Assembly (NCBI GenBank): GCA_004124385.1
Contig: SCKN01000002.1
Coordinates: forward strand, 186,001 to 250,000
Source of the DNA: Fidelibacterota bacterium
GTDB taxonomy: Bacteria; Fidelibacterota; Marinisomatia; Marinisomatales; TCS55
Reading direction: 5' to 3'
Length of the DNA: 64,000 bases
Below, in pieces: positions 1-7,469 of the stretch. The notes below the pieces were generated by a model. The model had not been told where the DNA came from. It searched no databases and saw only the letters and a program-made list of their open reading frames with translations. Each line of letters opens with the position of its first letter. Position 1 is the stretch's first letter. The position numbers were made by a program, and so were the translations under genes.

Positions 1-1726
1 TTGATAAAAGTTTTGCTTCCACCAATTCGGGAATAATTTTCACTCCGCCGGAATTAATCACATTATCAAAGCGCCCCAACCAGCGGAAAGAATTTTCATC
101 AATCAATTCAACCAAATCATTCGTTACAATTGGTACAGGATTAAGAGCAGATGCATGAATCGCCAAACAACCCCGATCATCCTTTTCAAAATGAATCCCG
201 TCCAACGCTCGAAATAAATCAGATATATTTGGACCATTCAACGGTTTGATTGCAACATGGGTCAGGGTTTCTGTCATTCCATAGGTTTCATAAACCTGTG
301 TCGATTCAATTTGAAGCTTTTCCACCAACTTTGGACTCACCTGTCCGCCGCCAATAATAAGCGTTTTTATTTTATTTAATTGATTTAAAGAGTTCTCCAA
401 CTGGAATGGCACCATAGCACTAAAATCAACGATTTCTTTGATTCCATTCAAAGGATTTGATGACGGCTCAACTACTTTCAAATCCAACCCTAATTCCAAT
501 GCACGAACCACCATCATTTTTCCCGCAATATATTTCATTGGTATACAAAGTAAAGCAGTATCACCTTCTTTTAAGTTAAAAGTTTTTCCTGTGAGTTGGG
601 CAGAATTTCTCATACATTTTTTTTTGACGGATATTGATTTAGGCTTGCCCGTAGAACCGGAAGTCTGGACTATCATTTCATCATCAGAAGAATACCATTC
701 TGAAATGAATTGATTTACATCTTTCCAAATTGGCATTTTATCTATGGATAATTTTCCTGATTTCACTTTTAGTGGCGAAGTAATATTATTTGTGAATAAT
801 TGCCCCGTTCCCAACCCTTGAAATCCATTTGGGCTCATTTTTGCTGTCCATCGAGAAATAGCGTTTAGTCCAATGTTAGATTCCAAAGCTGATGTGACCC
901 ACCAAGCAATGTTTCGCTCTTCCGCCAATTCAATCCATTTCTCCGATTCTGAAAATCCACCTAATAAACTGGGCTTCAATACCAAATATTTTGGCTTCAC
1001 TTTATCCAGCATTTTCATTCTATCTTCAGCGTTGACCAAGGGAATCAATTCTTCATCCAACGCAATGGGGATTGGGGATGATTCACATAATTCTGCCAAT
1101 AAATCCCACTGTCCTGGTTGAATGGGTTGCTCAATTGAATGAAGATCAAATTTAGCCAATCTGTTTAATTTTTCTCTAACATCATTTTCTGTAAAAGCAC
1201 CATTTACATCCACCCGAAGTTCTAATTCATCTTGCGAAAATCGTGAACGAATGGATCGAAGAATATCTAATTCAGAGTCAAAATCCAAGGCACCGATTTT
1301 TAGTTTAATACACGTCCATCCTTCATCCAACTTTTGTTCTACTTGACCCATCATAAAATCGGGATTACCCATCCATATTAACCCATTAATCTTAATAGAC
1401 TCAAAAGAACCAAAATAATTCTGGCCACCACCATTTTCTAAATCTAATAGTGCCATTTCTAATCCAAATCGGATGGATGGGAAATATGCTAATTGAGATA
1501 AATCATTTAAAAATGAATTCGGGTTATCACATATTTTATCAAGTTTAGATTCTATTTGATCAAAGTGATCCAGACTTAATTTCAGCAATGGAGCACATTC
1601 ACCTATGCCATTATTTCCATTTTTAGTCAGTGTAATAAACCAAACATCTCTGGATTTTATTACACCGCGAGATGTGCCTGCCGGTTGTTTCAAATTAAGG
1701 GTCCGCTTGGTCCAACTTGCTTTCAT
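1..1726 (-). CDS. menC-menE: MenC-MenE fusion: o-succinylbenzoate synthase + o-succinylbenzoate-CoA ligase (C-terminus beyond window)
   Basis: One uninterrupted frame of 575 codons runs from the ATG at 1726 off the left edge. Residues 1 to about 325 are an enolase-superfamily OSB synthase: KLK at 141-143 (KxK catalytic lysines), RVDVN near 171-175 and IEQP near 198-201 (metal ligands), LDEE near 223-226, and LVLKPSL near 248-254 (second lysine). Its usual C-terminal signature GLGTG is present. About 30 residues later, with no stop or new start needed, an AMP-forming ligase begins, with the P-loop SGSTGKPKS (near residues 353-361) and later YGMTE and RFDNVINSGG. MenC makes OSB from SHCHC; MenE activates it to OSB-CoA. 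The frame was followed codon by codon across the join. The two are normally separate, often overlapping genes. A lost stop or an assembly error could also give this picture, but no frameshift is needed. The last 70-90 residues of MenE lie outside. Confidence 0.85.
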   Translation of the reverse strand, partial: MKASWTKRTLNLKQPAGTSRGVIKSRDVWFITLTKNGNNGIGECAPLLKLSLDHFDQIESKLDKICDNPNSFLNDLSQLAYFPSIRFGLEMALLDLENGGGQNYFGSFESIKINGLIWMGNPDFMMGQVEQKLDEGWTCIKLKIGALDFDSELDILRSIRSRFSQDELELRVDVNGAFTENDVREKLNRLAKFDLHSIEQPIQPGQWDLLAELCESSPIPIALDEELIPLVNAEDRMKMLDKVKPKYLVLKPSLLGGFSESEKWIELAEERNIAWWVTSALESNIGLNAISRWTAKMSPNGFQGLGTGQLFTNNITSPLKVKSGKLSIDKMPIWKDVNQFISEWYSSDDEMIVQTSGSTGKPKSISVKKKCMRNSAQLTGKTFNLKEGDTALLCIPMKYIAGKMMVVRALELGLDLKVVEPSSNPLNGIKEIVDFSAMVPFQLENSLNQLNKIKTLIIGGGQVSPKLVEKLQIESTQVYETYGMTETLTHVAIKPLNGPNISDLFRALDGIHFEKDDRGCLAIHASALNPVPIVTNDLVELIDENSFRWLGRFDNVINSGGVKIIPELVEAKLLS

Positions 1727-1733
1727 AATAAAT

Positions 1734-1822
1734 AGTGTTCACGTGTTACTGTGCTCACGCATTCAATATTCATTGATTTATTAACTGAAACACTCAAATA
1801 CATCAACACTCAAACACTTTTA
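1734..1822. repeat. Family C intergenic repeat (AGTGTT/AACACT array)
   Basis: The gap between menA and menC-menE is filled with direct and inverted versions of a short word. AGTGTTCACGTGTTACTGTG lies on the left. On the right two tandem versions of AACACTCAAA-like sequence run up to and over the menA stop codon (1820-1822). Left and right parts are in opposite orientation and could pair in RNA. The same word family recurs at 7369-7428 and 8220-8304. Confidence 0.6.
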
Positions 1823-2710
1823 GAAATTTATCCCAATAACAAATAGAATTGAAAATATAAAAGTGGTTATGGCTTGTTTTTTTAAAAATGGGTCAAAATT
1901 CTCAAAATCATTTCTCTTTTGAATGGATTGAACAAAACCAACAAAGATTGGGATAGTGATAGCAAATATATAATGAAAATAATTGGGACTCGGAAATACA
2001 AAAGTAATTGCCAGTAAAATTCCACCAAAGATTAGTGCCCGATGGTAGTCTTTTGCTTTTTCAATCCCGATTTTAACGACCAATGTGTTCTTTCCGGATT
2101 TTTTATCCGCTTCACAGTCCCGCATATTGTTGATATTGAGAACAGCCGTTGTAAATAGACCAATCGATGATGCGGGAAACAGTAAATCCCAATTCAAAGT
2201 ATGAGTGTGCAAAAAATAAGAGCCTAAAACTCCCAAAAAACCAAAAAACAAAAAAACAAAAATATCTCCCAATCCAGCATACCCATACGGGTTTTTTCCC
2301 ATAGTATATTTAACGGCAGCGCCCATAGCTGAAAGACCCAGAATAGCAAATAATCCCGCTTTTTTCAAATCCAACCCAATAGTGCCTTCATAAATGAGCC
2401 ACACACCAAACACAGAGCAGAACAACGCAATCACCCACATAATTTTCACCATTTCAGATTTGGTAATAAGTCCGGACTGCATAGTTCGATCGGGTCCAAT
2501 CCTTTCTTCATTATCCGTCCCTTTTACAAAGTCCCCATAATCGTTTGCCAAATTGGATAGTATCTGCAGAAAAAGAGTTGTAATCAACGCTAACCCAAAA
2601 ACGGTCAAATTAAATCCACCATCAGCATAGGCTAATCCACTTCCCATAATGATACAGGAAAAGGCTAATGGTAATGTTCGTAAACGAAATGCTTTAATCC
2701 AATTATTCAT
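1820..2710 (-). CDS. menA: 1,4-dihydroxy-2-naphthoate polyprenyltransferase MenA
   Basis: This integral-membrane UbiA-family enzyme transfers a polyprenyl chain to DHNA to give demethylmenaquinone. The first Asp-rich motif NLANDYGDFVKGTD and the second, NNMRDCEADKKSGKNTL, are both intact, with about eight or nine hydrophobic segments. The length of 296 residues is normal. I start at the ATG at 2710 (MNNWIKAF). An in-frame TTG at 2725 would add five residues, but those codons come from the adjoining A-family repeat. It lies between the fused menC-menE and the GxxExxY cassette, in the same direction as the rest of the cluster. Confidence 0.93.
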   Translation of the reverse strand: MNNWIKAFRLRTLPLAFSCIIMGSGLAYADGGFNLTVFGLALITTLFLQILSNLANDYGDFVKGTDNEERIGPDRTMQSGLITKSEMVKIMWVIALFCSVFGVWLIYEGTIGLDLKKAGLFAILGLSAMGAAVKYTMGKNPYGYAGLGDIFVFLFFGFLGVLGSYFLHTHTLNWDLLFPASSIGLFTTAVLNINNMRDCEADKKSGKNTLVVKIGIEKAKDYHRALIFGGILLAITFVFPSPNYFHYIFAITIPIFVGFVQSIQKRNDFENFDPFLKKQAITTFIFSILFVIGINF

Positions 2711-2714
2711 TATA

Positions 2715-2735
2715 TTTAGCCACAAAAGTCACAAA
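2715..2735 (+). repeat. A-family repeat, left arm of the GxxExxY cassette
   Basis: Contains TAGCCACAAAAGTCACAAA on the plus strand, opposite in orientation to the other men-cluster copies. It creates the spurious upstream TTG start of menA and abuts the stop of the GxxExxY gene. Confidence 0.6.
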
Positions 2736-3113
2736 TTAGTTAAGAATGTATTTTTTGTTTTGAAATTTAGATGAACCAAAATTGATGAGTAAATCATGCT
2801 CAATATTTGATGCTCTTAAATACCCCAATATTTGTGCAATGTGCTCATCTGCGATTGTTTTGCATGCTTTAATTTTTATGATTAAAATATCTTCAATAAA
2901 TAAATCAGCTATGTATTCACCAATAACGGTCCCATCTTGATCTTTAACCTGTAACGGATACTGGTGTTCAACCTTTAATCCCATTTTTGTTAGTCGACTA
3001 ACAAGAGCATTTTCATAGACTTTTTCCAAATGTCCGTGATATAGGTATTTATGAATATCAAATGATGTTTGCCTAATCATATCACAAAGATCATTTACAT
3101 TTTTATAATCCAT
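2736..3113 (-). CDS. GxxExxY family protein (PD-(D/E)XK-like fold), probably catalytically altered
   Basis: The 125-residue product carries the family signature GHLEKVY (GxxExxY) near residues 27-33. It then has the beta-strand pair EYIADLFIED and LIIKIKA expected for the PDDEXK_3-type core. In family members the second strand normally reads like VELKA, giving the D...ExK nuclease triad. Here the glutamate position is lysine (KIK), so the classical catalytic set looks incomplete. The function of the family is not established; a link to nucleic acid metabolism is inferred from the fold. The gene has no known role in menaquinone synthesis and is bounded by inverted A repeats. Confidence 0.85.
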   Translation of the reverse strand: MDYKNVNDLCDMIRQTSFDIHKYLYHGHLEKVYENALVSRLTKMGLKVEHQYPLQVKDQDGTVIGEYIADLFIEDILIIKIKACKTIADEHIAQILGYLRASNIEHDLLINFGSSKFQNKKYILN

Positions 3114-3136
3114 TCTTTACCTTTTTTAGTTATTTA

Positions 3137-3169
3137 TTTTTGTGTCTTTTGTGCCTTTTATGGCTATTT
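3137..3169 (-). repeat. A-family repeat, right arm of the GxxExxY cassette
   Basis: Plus strand reads TTTTGTGCCTTTTATGGC followed by TATTT, preceded by a second TTGTGTC word. It is the extended form of the repeat and overlaps the menB stop codon at 3168-3170. Confidence 0.6.
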
Positions 3170-3992
3170 AAGGAAATTTTGGATACTTCGAAAAATCCGG
3201 TTTACGTTTTTCCACAAAGGCATTCCGCCCTTCTTTCGCTTCGTCGGATAAATAATAAAGTAGCGTCGAATTCCCAGCCAATTCTTGAATACCCGCTTGG
3301 CCATCCAATTCAGCATTAAAGGATGATTTCAACAATCGAATGGCTAACGGAGATTTCTCTTGAATTTTCTTTGCCCAAGCAATAAAAGTATCTTCCAACT
3401 CTTCCAACGGAACCACCGTATTTACCAATCCCATGTCCAAGGCTTGCTCGGCATTATATTGGTCGCAGAGAAACCAAATTTCACGGGCTTTTTTCTGGCC
3501 CACGCTTCGTGCCAGATAAGATGCACCAAATCCACCATCAAAAGACCCAACTTTCGGACCGGTTTGGCCAAACATGGCATTGTCGGCTGCAATAGTTAAA
3601 TCGCATACTACATGAAGCACATGACCGCCACCGATGGACCACCCCGCCACTGCTGCAATCACCACTTTTGGGATAGATCGAATTTGCTTTTGCAGATCTA
3701 ACACATTTAGGCGCGGAACTTCATCCTTGCCCACATACCCGCCATGACCCCGAACGCTCTGATCTCCACCACTACAAAACGCTTTGCCCCCTTCACCGGT
3801 AAAAATGATCACATCAATATTGACATCCTCCCGGCAAATGTTCATGGCATCAATCATTTCTTTCACCGTCCGCGGGGTGAATGCATTATGCTTTTCCGGC
3901 CGATTGATGCTGATTTTGGCAATCCCTTCAAAGAAATCAAATTTGATTTCATTATATTCTCTAATGGTTTCCCAATTCTGTTTCCAATTCAT
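3168..3992 (-). CDS. menB: 1,4-dihydroxy-2-naphthoyl-CoA synthase MenB
   Basis: This crotonase-fold enzyme cyclises OSB-CoA to DHNA-CoA. At 274 residues it matches the family. Diagnostic segments are [17 protein letters not shown] (oxyanion-hole and flexible loop region), [17 protein letters not shown], and [12 protein letters not shown]. In the last segment a glycine occupies the position used for bicarbonate binding by the bicarbonate-dependent type of MenB. The C-terminal tail [16 protein letters not shown] is typical. The gene lies upstream of the GxxExxY cassette and downstream of menD. Confidence 0.95.
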   Translation of the reverse strand: MNWKQNWETIREYNEIKFDFFEGIAKISINRPEKHNAFTPRTVKEMIDAMNICREDVNIDVIIFTGEGGKAFCSGGDQSVRGHGGYVGKDEVPRLNVLDLQKQIRSIPKVVIAAVAGWSIGGGHVLHVVCDLTIAADNAMFGQTGPKVGSFDGGFGASYLARSVGQKKAREIWFLCDQYNAEQALDMGLVNTVVPLEELEDTFIAWAKKIQEKSPLAIRLLKSSFNAELDGQAGIQELAGNSTLLYYLSDEAKEGRNAFVEKRKPDFSKYPKFP

Positions 3993-4020
3993 AATATTCT
4001 CCTGTTTTTTGACATATGAA

Positions 4021-4103
4021 GCACAAAACGCACAAAAGCACTTTATGGTTTATGGCTATTCCTTTAATTTGATTTTGTATCTTCTGTGCCTTTTGTGGCT
4101 ATT
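4021..4103. repeat. A-family repeat pair at the menB-menD junction
   Basis: The left half reads GCACAAAACGCACAAAAG. The right half (4084-4103) reads CTGTGCCTTTTGTGGCTATT in the opposite orientation, giving a cassette-like inverted pair with no gene inside. The right half is translated as the last residues of MenD (IATKGTED). A second degenerate word (TTTATGGCTATT) lies between them. Confidence 0.55.
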
Positions 4104-5740
4104 TCTTTAAATGTTTCTGTGTTTATTTTCATGTCTGTAAATATTTCCAGGATGCACGATGACCATTCGCTTATTTCTTCTAATGATGTCGCTGAACGGT
4201 AATCCATATTGAATTCTTGCGCTGTAAGTTCTGCCGTGTGTTTATGGGGCGTAGTAAAAAGATGTGTGAGTCCATCTTGCTTCGACGGACCGGGGATCAT
4301 ATTAAAAATTCCACCACCGGAATCATTCAAAATAACGATTTGTAAGTTGGTTGGAAATTCATGATTCAGCCACAATCCATTTCGATCATAGAAAAATGAA
4401 AGATCACCAATAATCAATGTGTGTTTCCGATTCGGTTCTGCCAAGGCGTGTCCAACTGCGGTGCTAACTACGCCATCGATCCCAGATGTTCCACGATTAC
4501 ACCAAATATCAATAGTTGGATCATTTACGCCAATAAAATTGGCAATCCGAATGGGCATGCTATTCCCCAAATGAAGTACACTTTTTTCTGGTAATAGTTG
4601 AATCACTTTTCGAACCGCAGAAAAATAATTAAAACTTAATTCTTCTAATTCAGAGTTGAACTTTTGAATTACACTTTTCTGTTTATTTAAAAATAGAGTC
4701 AAATAATCGCTCTTCTCGTTTAATATTTTTGTGCCTTTTGTGGCTATTATTTTTACCCATTCTGTAAAAAATGTTATTGGTGTAGTCGCCAATGTTTTGG
4801 TTAATGATTGAAACGGATCCCCAACCATTCCTTCGCCAATGTGCCAATGAGTTTTTGGTTTATGTTTCCGTAAATAGAGTTTCAAGTTTTTGGAAATAAT
4901 AGATCGTCCAAATGTGATGAGAAAATCTGGTGCTAACAAATCATCCTTGGTATTAAAAATTAAACCAGAAGATTTAATTACATTTTCCACACCATGAAGA
5001 TTGGATATCACATCACCAACAACATTCACATCGAATTGATTGAGTATATCAACCAATTCTTTATTGGGCGCCATCTGCCCCCCCAAAATCATCACTTTTT
5101 CAGAATCATTCAACAATGATTCGAACTCATCCAAAACCGTTTTCCCAATTTTAGATATTTTTTCTTTCGTGAATCTTGTGCCTTTTGTGGCTATCTGAAC
5201 TTCTTCTAATGATTCTGGATAAAATGGCTCTTCAATAGGAATATTCAAATGCACCGGTCCCATCGCAGCTTCCAACGCTAATCCCAGTGCACTTCCCCCA
5301 ACATCCACATTTTCTTCATCATAAATAAAACTCCCTTTCACATGGGGTTCATATAATTTTTCTTGATGAATCGATTGGCCATCCCATTGATCTATCCATT
5401 CCGGTGGACGATCCGCTGTTAACACAATGAGTGGAACATGTTGGTAAAATGCTTCTGTTATAGCCGGAGCAAAATTCTGTGCAGCCGTTCCGGATGTGCA
5501 AACCAAAACAACAGGGTTACCCGATTGCTGGGCAAGTCCAAGCGCCATAAATCCAGCCGATCGTTCATCTGTCACAGAAATCGTTTCAATATTCGGATGT
5601 TTTCCAAATCCAATGAGCAAAGGTGCGCAACGAGATCCGGGACAAACCACTGCTTTTTCCACACCAAATTCAGCGCAAAGCCCAACTAAATCATAAATAT
5701 GTTGGGTGTTTTGTAAAACCAAAGAAATATCCGTCTTCAA
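4064..5740 (-). CDS. menD: SEPHCHC synthase MenD, with three repeat-encoded IATKGT insertions
   Basis: This thiamine-diphosphate enzyme condenses isochorismate with 2-oxoglutarate. Seen are CPGSRCAPLL and CTSGTAAQNFAPAITEAF in the N-terminal domain, and GTSGIDGVVSTAVGHALAEP then IIGDLSFFYDRNGLW in the cofactor domain. I choose the TTG at 5740: it overlaps the menF stop as TTGA and has GGAG five bases upstream. The longer frame back to 5830 would translate repeat DNA inside menF. The 558-residue product contains the hexapeptide IATKGT three times (near 182, 332 and 546), each encoded by an A-family repeat. The last copy forms the C-terminus. Whether these insertions are tolerated loops is not known, but the catalytic motifs are intact. 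Confidence 0.92.
   Translation of the reverse strand: MKTDISLVLQNTQHIYDLVGLCAEFGVEKAVVCPGSRCAPLLIGFGKHPNIETISVTDERSAGFMALGLAQQSGNPVVLVCTSGTAAQNFAPAITEAFYQHVPLIVLTADRPPEWIDQWDGQSIHQEKLYEPHVKGSFIYDEENVDVGGSALGLALEAAMGPVHLNIPIEEPFYPESLEEVQIATKGTRFTKEKISKIGKTVLDEFESLLNDSEKVMILGGQMAPNKELVDILNQFDVNVVGDVISNLHGVENVIKSSGLIFNTKDDLLAPDFLITFGRSIISKNLKLYLRKHKPKTHWHIGEGMVGDPFQSLTKTLATTPITFFTEWVKIIATKGTKILNEKSDYLTLFLNKQKSVIQKFNSELEELSFNYFSAVRKVIQLLPEKSVLHLGNSMPIRIANFIGVNDPTIDIWCNRGTSGIDGVVSTAVGHALAEPNRKHTLIIGDLSFFYDRNGLWLNHEFPTNLQIVILNDSGGGIFNMIPGPSKQDGLTHLFTTPHKHTAELTAQEFNMDYRSATSLEEISEWSSCILEIFTDMKINTETFKEIATKGTEDTKSN
4726..4748 (-). repeat. A-family repeat inside menD (second in-frame copy)
   Basis: Plus strand GTGCCTTTTGTGGCTATT preceded by five T. 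On the coding strand it reads ATA GCC ACA AAA GGC ACA, giving IATKGT within a linker-like stretch before the C-terminal domain. Confidence 0.7.
5176..5194 (-). repeat. A-family repeat inside menD (first in-frame copy)
   Basis: Plus strand TTGTGCCTTTTGTGGCTAT, translated on the coding strand as IATKGT near residue 182, at the end of the N-terminal domain. Same frame as the other two copies. Confidence 0.7.
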
Positions 5741-6918
5741 TTTTTCTCCGTGTCTCTGTGTCTCTGTGATAAAGTCCCCCCATTCATCACATCCAACAAC
5801 GTCTGGCATTTCAATGCTGTTTCTTCCCATTCTTTTTCAGGAACCGAATCATGTGTAATCCCAGCGCCCGCATAAAGCACAGCTCGTGTTCTTAAAATTT
5901 GCATACATCGAAGATTTACATAAAGCCGTGAAACGCCATCCAAATTCACTGGACCTAAATAGCCACTATAAAATTCACGATTCAAATATTCGTTGGCAGC
6001 AATGAACCGCAAAGCAGAAAGTTTTGGCATTCCACAAACAGCTGAAGTCGGGTGAAGTAAATTGAGCATCACTGTCCCCAATTCCGGGAAATGCACATTT
6101 TCCAAATCCACAGCATATTCCGTTTTCAAATGAATCATATTCCCAGCACGAACGGATCGTGGACCCGTTTCTTCAAATTCCCGTAATCGAATAGTCTTGA
6201 ATTGTTCAATTATGTATCTACTCACCATGGCCTGTTCTTCAATCTCTTTCTGATTCCATGCCGCTTCTGACAAATCTTTGTCCAATGGAAATGATTGAGT
6301 CCCCGCTACAGAGACTGTTCGAAAATGATCGGTTGACGACTCAGTTAATAGTTCAGGTGTCGCCCCCATCCAGGTCCCACGATTGGGTATGGAAACCAAA
6401 CTTACAAATGCATCAGGATAGGCATATTCCATTCGATTGAATTGATCAATAACATCAAAATTTTCCGGCAAAGGTTCATCATAAGTCCGGGCAGAAACCA
6501 CCTTATCAAATTCACCTTCTTCAATGGCTGAAATACCATCTTCCACCATCTGGATGAAGTGAGATTTTTCACCGGATATTTCCGTGTCTGGACGGTTATT
6601 CAAATGATATGATATTTTTTCATCTTTCTTCTCCGAATCACCGAGTCGCCGTGGTTCACCCTTTTCCACATCCCAATTTCCGTTTTCATCAGTGGTAGCA
6701 AAAATATCAACTTTTAAAAATAACGTTTCATTCCCTTCCGGATTCATAAATGGACTTACGATAAAACCAGATTCTGTATTTTGAAGATCGATGCGTCCTT
6801 TCGCCGGAAATTCAGAATAATCTGCAAGAAAATAGGCTTTTTCATCTCGCGGACACCGCCAAACCGCCACCGACCCATTCATAGCCATGGCACCGGACCA
6901 AAGTGATTGTAAGTTCAT
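5737..6918 (-). CDS. menF: Isochorismate synthase MenF
   Basis: Chorismate-binding enzyme of 393 residues that converts chorismate to isochorismate, the first committed step. Family segments are GTWMGATPELL, SVAGTQSFP, LLHPTSAVCGMPK, YLNREFYSGYLGPV and AGAGITHDSVPEKEWEET. Two stretches look repeat-derived: EPRRLGDSEKKDEK near residues 87-100, and the C-terminal SQRHRDTEKN. The N-terminal domain is short, as in other non-enteric isochorismate synthases. The stop codon overlaps the menD start (TTGA). A B-family repeat directly precedes the ATG. Confidence 0.93.
   Translation of the reverse strand: MNLQSLWSGAMAMNGSVAVWRCPRDEKAYFLADYSEFPAKGRIDLQNTESGFIVSPFMNPEGNETLFLKVDIFATTDENGNWDVEKGEPRRLGDSEKKDEKISYHLNNRPDTEISGEKSHFIQMVEDGISAIEEGEFDKVVSARTYDEPLPENFDVIDQFNRMEYAYPDAFVSLVSIPNRGTWMGATPELLTESSTDHFRTVSVAGTQSFPLDKDLSEAAWNQKEIEEQAMVSRYIIEQFKTIRLREFEETGPRSVRAGNMIHLKTEYAVDLENVHFPELGTVMLNLLHPTSAVCGMPKLSALRFIAANEYLNREFYSGYLGPVNLDGVSRLYVNLRCMQILRTRAVLYAGAGITHDSVPEKEWEETALKCQTLLDVMNGGTLSQRHRDTEKN
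5738..5770 (-). repeat. B-family repeat at the menF-menD junction
   Basis: Plus strand carries TCTCCGTGTCTCTGTGTCTC and continues TGTG. It encodes the last residues of MenF (SQRHRDTEKN). It also supplies the GGAG ribosome-binding site and TTG start of menD, so a repeat has been built into the coupling signal. Confidence 0.65.
6628..6660 (-). repeat. Degenerate B-family repeat inside menF
   Basis: Plus strand ends GCCGTGGTTCACC, matching the CCGTGGTTCAC end of the B copy at 6921-6946, with CTCCG and CCGAG words before it. Translated in frame as EPRRLGDSEKK. More diverged than the other copies, so the assignment is weaker. Confidence 0.4.
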
Positions 6919-6920
6919 TT

Positions 6921-6946
6921 TATTTCTCTGTGTCTCCGTGGTTCAC
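6921..6946 (-). repeat. B-family repeat at the menI-menF junction
   Basis: Plus strand CTGTGTCTCCGTGGTTCAC. It fills the whole gap between the two genes: one end overlaps the thioesterase stop codon (6943-6945), the other lies three bases from the menF start. Confidence 0.65.
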
Positions 6947-7359
6947 TTTTTATCAATCACAGCCAGTGTCAATCGACTCACTGCAACCAAATCATCATTG
7001 TCATTTTTAATTTCAATATTCCATACTTGAATCTTTTTCCCCAGTTTGATGGGTTTTGCTATCCCGTGAACCCAACCACTTCGAGCACTTCTTAAATGAT
7101 TACAATTAATTTCAATTCCCACGACCGTTTTACCTTCATGATCTACTTTCATCCCGCCCGCAATACTACCCAATGTTTCCGCCAATGCAGCTGATGCACC
7201 ACCATGAAGCAATCCAAAAGGTTGAATTGTCCTTTCGTCCACAGGCATTTTTCCGCAAATATAATCATCCCCAAAATCAGTAATTTTAATACCAAGGGAA
7301 TCCATCATTGTATTTTTTCCAAAGATGTTAATTTGTTCTATCTCTTTTTGTTTATCCAT
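6943..7359 (-). CDS. menI: Hotdog-fold thioesterase, probable DHNA-CoA thioesterase MenI
   Basis: 138-residue single hotdog domain of the PaaI/YdiI type. The active-site helix motif LLHGGASAALAETLGS holds the family's catalytic glutamate (AET). The glycine-rich turn and the C-terminal strand ending LTLAVID are normal. Its place between ubiE/menG and menF makes hydrolysis of DHNA-CoA to DHNA, the step after MenB, the likely role. The fold alone would also allow another acyl-CoA substrate. Confidence 0.8.
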   Translation of the reverse strand: MDKQKEIEQINIFGKNTMMDSLGIKITDFGDDYICGKMPVDERTIQPFGLLHGGASAALAETLGSIAGGMKVDHEGKTVVGIEINCNHLRSARSGWVHGIAKPIKLGKKIQVWNIEIKNDNDDLVAVSRLTLAVIDKK

Positions 7360-7368
7360 ATTCTTTTA

Positions 7369-7469
7369 TGTGTTTGAGTGTTTCTGTATTAAAGCGTTCA
7401 AATTCATGAACACTGAAAGTTTGAATTCATTTTAGTTTCTTGTTCATTTTGTGATTTTTGTGGCTATTC
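7369..7469. repeat. Family C plus A-family repeat between ubiE and menI
   Basis: 7369-7428 holds GTGTTTGAGTGTTTCTG, then GAACACTGAAAG in the opposite sense. 7443-7469 holds the A-family word TTTTGTGGCTATTCC, ending at the ubiE stop codon. The 110-bp gap is essentially all repeat. Confidence 0.55.

Larger units (their letters stand above)
2715..3169. mobile_element. Candidate mobile cassette: GxxExxY gene between inverted A-family repeats
   Basis: Left arm 2715-2735 contains TAGCCACAAAAGTCACAAA. Right arm 3137-3169, read on the other strand, contains TAGCCATAAAAGGCACAAA, matching at 17 of 19 positions in inverted orientation. The left arm abuts the stop codon of the enclosed gene; the right arm abuts and overlaps the menB stop codon. 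The 455-bp unit sits between menA and menB, where no gene is expected in a men cluster. I see no clear target-site duplication and no transposase. Calling it mobile is inference from structure and from the many solo copies nearby. Confidence 0.45.

Noticed and set aside
2711-2725. Upstream TTG start for MenA
   Set aside because: The added residues (MWLNI) come from the A-family repeat; ATG 2710 gives the usual N-terminus.
5741-5830. Longer MenD start at 5830 giving 30 more residues
   Set aside because: The extra codons lie inside menF and in repeat DNA (TETQRHGEK). The TTG at 5740 has a ribosome-binding site and a TTGA overlap with the menF stop.
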